Of a stretch of DNA of 64,000 bases, positions 57,548 to 64,000 are shown in pieces. The position numbers and the translations under genes are program-made. Position 1 is the first letter of the stretch. The number at the start of each line of letters is the position of its first letter. Source of the stretch: Streptomyces sp. P3 (GTDB taxonomy: Bacteria > Actinomycetota > Actinomycetes > Streptomycetales > Streptomycetaceae); the NCBI GenBank assembly GCA_016893485.2, contig JAFEKX020000001.1, positions 4,278,001 through 4,342,000 of the forward strand, given 5' to 3'. Below the pieces are notes generated by a model. The model saw only the letters and a list, made by a program, of their open reading frames with translations. It had not been told where the DNA came from and did not search any database.

Positions 57548-58934
57548 ATGCGGCTCATGAGACGTGCCACCCCCGCCCTGGTCCTGGGCGTCACCGCGCT
57601 GCTGGTCACCCCCGTCGCCGCCCAGGCCGCCCCCGGCCACGGCGGCGGCGACGCCCGCACCGACAGCTTCGGCACGAAGGCCGTGTACCAGCCGGAGCAG
57701 AACTCCCGCTCGTACCAGAAGGTCCCGGCCGGCTTCACCCCGTCTTCACCGAGAACGTGTCGCGGCACGGGTCCCGTTCCGCGACCGACAGCTCGGACGG
57801 CGACCTGATCCTCGCACTCCTCGACAAGGCCCAGGCCGAGAACCAACTCACCGCGAAGGGCCGGGAGTTCGGGCCGAAGGCCAAGGCCCTCGAAGCCGCC
57901 ATGAGCACCATCGGCTACGGGAACCTCAGCGCGCGCGGCAAGGAGGAGCTCCACGACACCGCCGTACGCATGGCGAAGCGGCTGCCGACCCTCTTCGCGT
58001 CGATCGCGAAGAAGAAGGAGCCCATCGACGTCGTCAGCTCGGGTCAGGGCCGCGCGATCGACAGCGCCAACCTCTACGGCGCCGCCCTCGCCCAGACCGA
58101 CCCCGACCTGACCTCCCTGATCGGCACGACCCGTACCGACAAGGACCTCCTCTACTTCCACAAGGCCGACGGGGCGCCGCGTACCGCGCCTACATCGCCA
58201 ACGACCAGCGGCTCGCCACCACCCTGAAGACCCTCACCGACCAGCCGAAGACGCGCCGCGCCGCCCGTGACGTACTGAAGAAGCTGTTCACGCCGGCGTT
58301 CGTGGACCGGATCACGGCGGGCGAGTTCACGTCGATCGGCACCGACGTCGAGGCCGCCACCGCCGTCTACAACCTGTACGCCATCGCCCCCGCGATGAGC
58401 GAGGAGAGCCCGGGCGGCAAGAGCTGGGGCATGGACCGGTACATCTCGGCGGCCGACGCCGACTGGTTCGGGTACGTCTCCGACACCGAGGACTTCTACG
58501 AGAAGGGGCCGGGCTTCGCGGACAGCGACATCACGTACAGGATGGCCGGTGTCCTGCTCGACGACTTCTTCAAGAAGGCCGAGGCCGAGCGCGACGGCAC
58601 CAGCGACCTGGGCGCCGAACTCCGCTTCACCCACGCCGAGGAGATCATCCCGCTGGCCGCGCTGATGGGCCTCCCGGGCAGCACCCAGGGCGTCACCGCC
58701 AACCACCCGTACACCTACGCCTCCAACTCCTGGCGCGGCGCCGCGGTGGCACCCCTCGGCTCCAACATCCAGTGGGACGTCTTCCGCAAGGGCGGCACCT
58801 ACCTCGTCCGCATGCTCTACAACGAGAAGGAGACCGCGTTCAAGGCGGGCTGCCGTCCCGTCTCCAAGGGCAGCAAGTTCTACGACCTGAACGAACTGGA
58901 GCGCTGCTTCGGGCGGACGGGCTCCAACGGCTGA
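57548..58934 (+). CDS. Secreted histidine acid phosphatase, phytase-like (two frameshifts)
   Basis: About 462 residues. Signal peptide (MRLMRRATPALVLGVTALLV ending AQAAP), then the catalytic loop ENVSRHGSRSATDSSDGD (RHGxR type) and, late, LRFTHAEEIIPLAALMGLPG carrying the second-site HAE. SSGQGRAIDSANLYGAAL is the third conserved motif. Missing G bases near 57742 and 58173 break the frame (restore AGFTPVFTENVSRHG and ADGGAAYRAYIAND). Probably releases phosphate from organic phosphates outside the cell. Confidence 0.83.
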
Positions 58935-58967
58935 CCCGGCGAGCGGTCGACTCCCGCCCCGGGCACG

Positions 58968-60461
58968 TCAGTTCCGCAGCCCCGGCCGCGCACCCCGGGG
59001 CCCTGGCCCCGGTTCCGCCACGCCGCCGACCGTGAAGCCGATCACCGAGCCGCCGCCGTCCCGCCGTAGCGCGAAGGGCGCTCCGCCGTGGGCCAGGGCG
59101 ACCTCGCGGACGATGGAGAGGCCGAGGCCGGAGCCGGGGAGGGAGCGGGCGTCGGCGGCGCGGTAGAAGCGGTCGAAGATGCGGAAGAGGTCGGTCTCGG
59201 AGACGCCGGGGCCCCGGTCGAGGACCTCGACGCGAACCATGCCGGTGGGGTCCCCCGCTCGAGCGAAGCCGGGAGGGGGGAGGGCCGGTCCCGAGACCGC
59301 GATCTCGATCGGGGTCTGGCCCGCGCGGTCGAACTTGGCCGCGTTCTCCACGAGGTTGGAGATCGCGCGCTGGAGCATGCCGGGGCGGCCGTCGGTCGTC
59401 GTGTCGCCGCTCGCGCGGACGGTGATGTCCCGGCCGGTGCGGCGGCGGGCCAGGCCCGCGACGTCCTCCGCGATGTCGGCGAGGTCGACCTGCTGGGGCG
59501 GCTCGGTGTCGGACTGCCCGGCCGCGAGGTCCACCAACTCGTTGACCAGGTCGGTGAGTTCGCGGGCCTCCTGGGAGAGGTCGGCGACCAGTTCCTCGCG
59601 CGTGGCGGGCGGCAGCTCGTCGATCCGCCGCAGCAGCGAGATGTTCGTACGGAGCGAGGTCAGCGGGGTGCGGAGCTCGTGGCCCGCGTCCTGGATCAGC
59701 CGGCGCTGGTCCTCCTCCGACTGCGCGAGCCGGCCGAGCATCCGGTCGAAGGCGCGGCCCAGGCGGCCCACCTCGTCGTAGCCGGTGACCGGGACCTGGA
59801 CGCCGAGGCGGCGGGTGCGGGCCACGTCCTCGGCGGCGGCGGTGAGCACGATCAGCCGGCGCGTGATGCGCCGCGCCAGCCACCAGCCGCACAGCCCGGC
59901 CAGCACCACCACGGCCGCCATCAGCACGAACGTCCGCTGCTGAAGGGCCCGCAGCAGATCCTCCGTGTCGCTGAACTCCTGCGCGACCTGCACCGCGCCC
60001 CGCCCGGCACCGAGCGACACGGTCGCGATGCGGTACACGTCGTCGCCGACGGCGACGTCCTTGTGCTCCGCCGTCTTCCCGGCGATCCGCTCGCCCGCGA
60101 TCGCCCGGTCGTCGCCGGTGACGGGCAGCGCGGGGCTGCCGCTGTCGACGACCCCGCCGGCCGGGCCGAGCACCTGCACATCGGTACGGGCGGGTCGCAC
60201 GATGTCGTGGCCGGGCGCGGAGGACGAGAAGTCGTCCGGGGTCATCTGGTGCGTGCGCACCTCGTCCTGGAGATCCTGGACGACCTGGTCGAACACGGAC
60301 TCCTGGTCGACGCGGACCAGCCGGGCCGCGGCGCCGTAGGACAGCACGCCGACGAGCAGGGTGACGGCCGCGGTCACCGCCGCGAAGGACACCACGAACG
60401 TGGTGCGCAGCGAGACGAGCCTGGGTCGCCTGGTGGCCACGAACCGCCGCAGGCGGCCCAC
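58968..60461 (-). CDS. Sensor histidine kinase, MprB-like
   Basis: 497 residues, intact. First helix (TTFVVSFAAVTAAVTLLVGV), an extracytoplasmic sensor of ~140 residues, second helix (TFVLMAAVVVLAGLCGWWLA), a HAMP linker, DHp box DAGHELRTPLTSLRTNISLL (phospho-His), then N box AISNLVENAAKFDR, G1 VLDRGPGVSETDLFRIFDRF and G2 GSGLGLSIVREVALAHGG. An in-frame PPPGFARAGDP insert encoded by a palindromic repeat lies between N and G1. GTG start is directly adjacent to the response-regulator stop. The signal is unknown. Confidence 0.92.
   Translation of the reverse strand: MGRLRRFVATRRPRLVSLRTTFVVSFAAVTAAVTLLVGVLSYGAAARLVRVDQESVFDQVVQDLQDEVRTHQMTPDDFSSSAPGHDIVRPARTDVQVLGPAGGVVDSGSPALPVTGDDRAIAGERIAGKTAEHKDVAVGDDVYRIATVSLGAGRGAVQVAQEFSDTEDLLRALQQRTFVLMAAVVVLAGLCGWWLARRITRRLIVLTAAAEDVARTRRLGVQVPVTGYDEVGRLGRAFDRMLGRLAQSEEDQRRLIQDAGHELRTPLTSLRTNISLLRRIDELPPATREELVADLSQEARELTDLVNELVDLAAGQSDTEPPQQVDLADIAEDVAGLARRRTGRDITVRASGDTTTDGRPGMLQRAISNLVENAAKFDRAGQTPIEIAVSGPALPPPGFARAGDPTGMVRVEVLDRGPGVSETDLFRIFDRFYRAADARSLPGSGLGLSIVREVALAHGGAPFALRRDGGGSVIGFTVGGVAEPGPGPRGARPGLRN
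59247..59280. repeat. Palindromic Streptomyces-type repeat inside the kinase gene
   Basis: GGGGTCCCCCGCTCGAGCGA followed by AGCCGGGAGGGGGG closely resembles, from memory, a palindrome found in many Streptomyces intergenic regions. Here it is in frame inside the histidine kinase, encoding PPPGFARAGDP between two ATP-binding boxes. Confidence 0.55.
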
Positions 60462-61232
60462 TCAGTCCTCCCGCAGCACGTAACCCACGCCACGCACCGT
60501 GTGGATCAGCTGCGGCGCGCCGGGCTCGTCGAGCTTGCGGCGCAGGTAGCCGACGTAGACGGCGAGGTTCTTGGAGCCGGGGCCGAAGTCGTAGCCCCAG
60601 ATGCGGTCGTAGATCGTGGAGTGGTCCAGCACGATGCCCGCGTTGCGGACGAGGAGTTCGAGGAGTTCGAACTCGGTCCGGGTCAGCTCCAGTTCGCGCT
60701 CGTCGCGCCAGACGCGGCGGGCCTGGAGGTCCATGCGGAGACCGGCCGCGCTGATCTGCTTGTCGGAGGACATCGTCGTGTGCGGGTCGTCCCGCGGTAC
60801 GTCGGGGAGGGCACCGGAGGCTCCGGACGGGCCGGGGGTTCCGGGGACGCCGTTCGCCGGGACCGGGCTGGTGCGGCGGAGGAGGGCGCGGAGCCTGGCG
60901 AAGACCTCCTCGACGTCGAAGGGCTTCACCACGTAGTCGTCGGCGCCGGCGTCGAGACCGGCGATGCGGTCGGCGGTCTCCACGAGTGCCGTCAGCATGA
61001 GGATCGGGGTGCGGTCGCCCTCCGCGCGCAGCACACGGCAGACCTGGAGGCCGTCGATGCCGGGCATCATGACGTCGAGGAGCAGGACGTCCGGCGGGGT
61101 GCGGTGCGCCTGCGCGAGCGCCTCGACACCGTCGGCGACCGCGGTCACCTGGTAGCCCTCCAGGGTCAGGGCCCGCTCCAGGGCATGACGGATGGCGCGG
61201 TCGTCTTCGGCGAGCAGCACAGTCTGGGGCAC
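60462..61232 (-). CDS. OmpR/PhoB-type response regulator, MprA-like
   Basis: 256 residues, intact. Receiver: VLLAEDDRAIRHALERAL (acidic pair), Asp53 in VLLLDVMMPGIDGL, Lys103 in DDYVVKPFD. A ~45-residue Pro/Gly/Ser linker, longer than usual, leads to the winged helix (LELTRTEFELLELLVRNAGI; DFGPGSKNLAVYVGYLRRKL). Cognate kinase gene follows directly. The regulon is unknown. Confidence 0.93.
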   Translation of the reverse strand: MPQTVLLAEDDRAIRHALERALTLEGYQVTAVADGVEALAQAHRTPPDVLLLDVMMPGIDGLQVCRVLRAEGDRTPILMLTALVETADRIAGLDAGADDYVVKPFDVEEVFARLRALLRRTSPVPANGVPGTPGPSGASGALPDVPRDDPHTTMSSDKQISAAGLRMDLQARRVWRDERELELTRTEFELLELLVRNAGIVLDHSTIYDRIWGYDFGPGSKNLAVYVGYLRRKLDEPGAPQLIHTVRGVGYVLRED

Positions 61233-61375
61233 ATCACCCAGTGTGCCAAGGCCTCCGGCGGTGGGGCGGCGGGGGCGGGTCTACGATCACCCTTTTTACC
61301 TGGCTCTCACCGAGGTGGGCGCAACCCGGCCTTCGCTCCTACCGTCTTCTCACGGTCGGGTGCGGCCGGCCTGCC

Positions 61376-61390
61376 TGGGGCTGCGCCCCA
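61376..61390 (-). terminator. Hairpin near the end of the FMN reductase gene
   Basis: TGGGGCTGCGCCCCA has perfect 6-bp arms, with a GGCCC..GGGGCC hairpin just after. It resembles a recurring Streptomyces intergenic hairpin and may terminate the leftward reductase transcript. Confidence 0.5.
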
Positions 61391-61461
61391 GACCCCGCTT
61401 CGGCCCTGAAGGGGCCTCGGCCTCACACGCCGGACGGGCTGATTCCCGCCGGCCGGAGTTG

Positions 61462-62049
61462 TCACTTCGAAGGTGACAACGCCGCCAACTGTTCCGCGAA
61501 CGGTACGACCGTCGGCTTGCTCGCCGGCCGCGTTGCCGACAAACCCCGCATCAGGGTGGCCAGTTCGGCCGCCGCTCGGTCGACGCGTTCCGGGAGGCCC
61601 TCCGCGCCCCAGTCCTCCGAGGCGGCGTAGACCGCGGTGGGGACGACGATCGCTCGGAGGTAGGCGAAGAGGGGGCGGAGGGCGTGCTCCAGGACCAGGG
61701 AGTGGCGGGCGCTGCCGCCCGTCGCCGCGATCAGGACCGGCTTGCCGACCAGGGCGTCCTTCTCCAGTACGTCGAAGAAGGACTTGAACAGTCCGCTGTA
61801 CGACGCCGAGAACACCGGCGTGACGGCGATCAGGCCGTCGGCCTCCGTCACCGCGTCCAGGGCTGCCGCCAGCTTCTTGCCGGGGAAGCCGTTGGTGAGG
61901 TTGTGGGCTATCTCGACCGCGAGGTCGCGCAGCTCCACGACCTGTATCTCCACCGGGACGCGGTCCGCCGTGGCGGTGGCCAGGCGGTCGGCCAGGAGGC
62001 GGGTGGACGACGGGACGCTCAGCCCCGCCGAGACGACTACGAGCTTCAT
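61462..62049 (-). CDS. NADPH-dependent FMN reductase
   Basis: 195 residues, intact. KLVVVSAGLSVPSSTRLLAD is the FMN phosphate-binding start; ITPVFSAS-type TPVFSASYSGLFKSFFDVLE and LIAATGGSARHSLVLEHALR are the conserved flavodoxin-fold loops. It overlaps the upstream LLM oxidoreductase gene by four bases and presumably supplies it with reduced FMN. CE1759-like by family. Confidence 0.9.
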   Translation of the reverse strand: MKLVVVSAGLSVPSSTRLLADRLATATADRVPVEIQVVELRDLAVEIAHNLTNGFPGKKLAAALDAVTEADGLIAVTPVFSASYSGLFKSFFDVLEKDALVGKPVLIAATGGSARHSLVLEHALRPLFAYLRAIVVPTAVYAASEDWGAEGLPERVDRAAAELATLMRGLSATRPASKPTVVPFAEQLAALSPSK

Positions 62050-63157
62050 ACGACGCTCACCTCCTCAGCGGACTCAACGGACTTGGCGGACTTGGCGGAC
62101 TTGAGCGACTCGTGGTTCGGCGCGTCCGGCACGTCCGCCGGGCGGTTCGCCGCGAACTCCTTGCGCAGGACCGGTACGACCTCCTCGCCGAGCAGGTCGA
62201 GCTGCTCCAGGACCGTCTTGAGCGGCAGCCCGGCGTGGTCCAGCAGGAACAGCTGGCGCTGGTAGTCACCGGCGTACTCCCGGAACGCGAGCGTCTTCTC
62301 GATGACCTCCTCCGGGAACCGACCGTCAGCGGGGTCTGGTCGGTGAAGTCCTCCAGGGAGGGCCCGTGGCCGTAGACCGGGGCGTTGTCGAAGTACGGGC
62401 GGAACTCGCGGACCGCGTCCTGGGAGTTCTTCCGCATGAAGACCTGCCCGCCCAGCCCGACGATCGCCTGCTCCGGCGTGCCGTGGCCGTAGTGCGCGTA
62501 GCGCTCCCGGTACAGCTCGACCATCCGCTTGGTGTGGTCGGCCGGCCAGAAGATGTTGTTGTGGAAGAACCCGTCGCCGTAGAAGGCCGCCTGCTCGGCG
62601 ATCTCGGGGCTGCGGATCGAACCGTGCCAGACGAACGGCGGTACGTCGTCCAGCGGACGCGGTGTCGAGGTGAAGCCCTGGAGCGGCGAGCGGAACGTGC
62701 CCTCCCAGTCCACGACGTCCTCGCGCCACAGGCGGCGCAGCAGGGCGTAGTTCTCGATGGCGAGGTTGATGCCCTGACGGATGTCCTGGCCGAACCACGG
62801 GTACACCGGGCCGGTGTTGCCGCGGCCCATCATCAGGTCCACGCGGCCGTCGGCGAGGTGCTGGAGCATCGCGAAGTCCTCCGCGATCTTCACCGGGTCG
62901 TTGGTGGTGATGAGCGTGGTGGAGGTGGAGAGGATCAGCTTCTCCGTCTGCGCCGCGATGTAGCCGAGCATCGTGGTGGGCGACGACGGTACGAACGGCG
63001 GGTTGTGGTGCTCCCCGGTCGCGAAGACGTCGAGCCCGACCTCCTCGGCCTTCAGCGCGATGGCGACCATGGCCTTGATGCGCTCCCGCTCGGTCGGCGT
63101 CCGTCCGGTGGTCGGGTCCGGCGTGACATCCCCGACACTGAAGATCCCGAACTGCAT
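62046..63157 (-). CDS. LLM-class flavin-dependent monooxygenase (one frameshift)
   Basis: Bacterial luciferase-like oxidoreductase of about 370 residues. FGIFSVGDVTPDPTTGRTPT start, GLDVFATGEHHNPPFVPSSP, RVDLMMGRGNTGPVYPWFGQ and AIVGLGGQVFMRKNSQDAVR; a missing base near 62322 restores LTVGSPEEVIEKTLAFREYA. The C-terminus carries a KSAKSAKSVESA repeat tail. Paired with the FMN reductase (CE1758/CE1759-type). A GTTGA-N4-TCAAC palindrome before the start suggests MarR-type control. Substrate unknown. Confidence 0.88.
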
Positions 63158-63177
63158 GGTCGTTCACCCTCCAGGTT

Positions 63178-63191
63178 GTTGACGATTCAAC
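63178..63191. promoter_or_regulatory. Candidate operator of the flavin oxidoreductase pair
   Basis: GTTGACGATTCAAC has perfect 5-bp arms 21 bases upstream of the LLM start, overlapping a TATAGT -10-like box on the minus strand. The shape suits a MarR- or TetR-type repressor; no such gene is in view nearby. Confidence 0.45.
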
Positions 63192-63230
63192 TATACCCTC
63201 CAACGGCTGCCCTGGCGCACATATTCCGCC

Positions 63231-63262
63231 GGGGGGGGGTGGGGTGCGGGGTGGAGTGGGGG
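63231..63262 (+). repeat. G-run tract (possible G-quadruplex)
   Basis: Nine G, then G4, G4, G6 separated by loops of 1-6 bases, just upstream of the LLM promoter. It could form a G-quadruplex on the plus strand. The exact run length is unreliable given this assembly. Confidence 0.5.
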
Positions 63263-63427
63263 GTGGATGGCGGTGCGGGGAGTGGGCGGGGCGGGGTGGA
63301 TGCCGGTGGCGGGGCTGGCCCGCGCGGGTTTGGATACCGGCGCCTGGTCCGACCCAGGCGGGCTCGATGCCGACACCTGGGCAAGCCCGCGCGGGCTGGA
63401 TACCGGTGCCTGGTCGGCCCTCGCGGA

Positions 63428-64000
63428 GCCGACACCGGCGCCGGAACAGGCCCACGCCGACCCGACACCGGTGCCGAAAGCGGTCCGGGCCGGGCTCGAT
63501 ACCCGTGCCGGGAGTGGTCCGGGCGGGCTCGATGCCCGTGCCCGGGTCGGCTCTCGCGGGGCTGACACCGGCACCGGAACAAGCCCACGCCAACCCGACA
63601 CCCGTGCCGAAAGCGGTCCGGGCGGGCTCGATACCCGTGCCCGGGGCGGCCCTCGCGGAGCCGACACCGGCGCCGGAACAGGCCCACGCCGACCCGACAC
63701 CGGTGCCGAAAGCGGTCCGGGCCGGGCTCAATACCCGTGCCGGGAGTGGTCCGGGCGGGCTCGATGCCCGTGCCCGGGTCGGCTCTCGCGGGGCTGACAC
63801 CGGCACCGGAACAAGCCCACGCCAACCCGACACCCGTGCCGAAAGCGGTCCGGGCGGCCTCGACGCTGGCGCCTGGTCGGCCCTCGTGGAGCTGACACCG
63901 GCGCCGGAACAAGCCCACGCCGACCCGACACCCGTGCCGGGAGTGGTCCGGGCGGGCTCGATGCCCGTGCCCGGGTCGGCCCTCGCGGAGCTGACACCGG
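63428..64000. repeat. GC-rich tandem repeat array, continuing off the edge
   Basis: A module beginning GCTGACACCGGCNCCGGAAC recurs at 63428, 63561, 63660, 63793, 63891 and 63990, spacings 133, 99, 133, 98 and 99 bases. The 133+99 pair forms a 232-base higher-order unit present twice almost exactly. More degenerate relatives extend left to about 63300. Open frames run on both strands (plus: GGLDTRAGSGPGGLDARAR; minus: TGIEPARTTPGTGIEPG), but strand and coding status cannot be decided. Confidence 0.75.

Noticed and set aside
63187..63918. Leftward 243-codon Arg/Pro/His-rich gene in the repeat array.
   Set aside because: Open frames exist on both strands of the same repeat, with no start signal; coding status left open.
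1..64000. tRNA, rRNA, CRISPR, insertion sequence or prophage.
   Set aside because: No cloverleaf-like sequence, repeat-spacer array, transposase or phage gene was seen.

Overview
The window is chromosomal DNA of a Streptomyces-type actinomycete. It is very GC-rich with strong G/C third positions and many GTG starts. It carries futalosine-pathway menaquinone genes, an nuoA gene, ResB/ResC cytochrome c maturation, WXG100-like proteins, a PASTA protein, SAV_915- and CU044_5270-type proteins, and palindromic repeats that I recall from other Streptomyces genomes. I see no phage genes, transposases, integrases, CRISPR arrays, rRNA or tRNA genes, so this reads as core or syntenic chromosome with small accessory islands.

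A caveat governs the whole annotation. A large share of the genes are interrupted by single-base gaps, nearly always in short runs of G or C, and adding one base restores the family sequence. Genes that must work (nuoA, def, mqnA, mqnC, hemL, ccdA, sigma factor) are hit as often as dispensable ones. I read this as uncorrected homopolymer error in the assembly, not gene decay, and annotate each as one gene with the shift noted.

Layout. 1-5.0 kb: start of the nuo operon (leftward) with a Rex-like operator, a secreted NlpC/P60 protein, peptide deformylase, a geranylgeranyl reductase-family flavoprotein (probable menaquinone tail reductase), a GNAT and a PASTA protein. 5.2-10.2 kb: menG, then leftward genes for an acyltransferase, a fused polysaccharide deacetylase/glycosyltransferase and a small membrane protein, a likely extracellular-glycan locus. 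10.5-19.6 kb: GH18-type lipoprotein, mqnC, a degenerate prepilin peptidase coupled to a Ser/Thr kinase, mqnA, a cold-shock protein, an HTH regulator/SDR pair with matching operators, and a methyltransferase. 19.6-22.1 kb: a WXG100-like three-gene set. 22.4-28.2 kb: a Tat-exported FAD oxidoreductase, then acyl-CoA synthetase, MaoC protein and TetR with palindromes between the divergent genes. 28.2-34.7 kb: mqnE, Lrp regulator, ubiX-like, rhomboid, ubiA-like (MqnP) and ubiD-like (MqnL) genes. 34.7-41.6 kb: NCS1 permease, SRPBCC, VOC and TetR proteins, then a PucR regulator divergent from a deaminase/2OG-oxygenase pair. 41.7-45.4 kb: an overlapping ATPase and membrane-anchored binding-protein pair. 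45.4-54.9 kb: an ECF sigma factor with its partner, then hemL, phosphatase, deacetylase lipoprotein, tlpA, ccdA, resB and resC, all leftward. 55-64 kb: conserved small proteins, a DUF574-type methyltransferase, a secreted histidine acid phosphatase, a two-component system, an FMN reductase/LLM oxidoreductase pair, and a GC-rich tandem repeat array running off the right edge.

Respiration is the unifying theme. Menaquinone assembly (mqnA, mqnC, mqnE, mqnP, mqnL, ubiX-like, menG, tail reductase), the quinone-using NADH dehydrogenase and heme/cytochrome c maturation are interleaved along this stretch rather than placed in one operon. mqnB and mqnD are not in the window.
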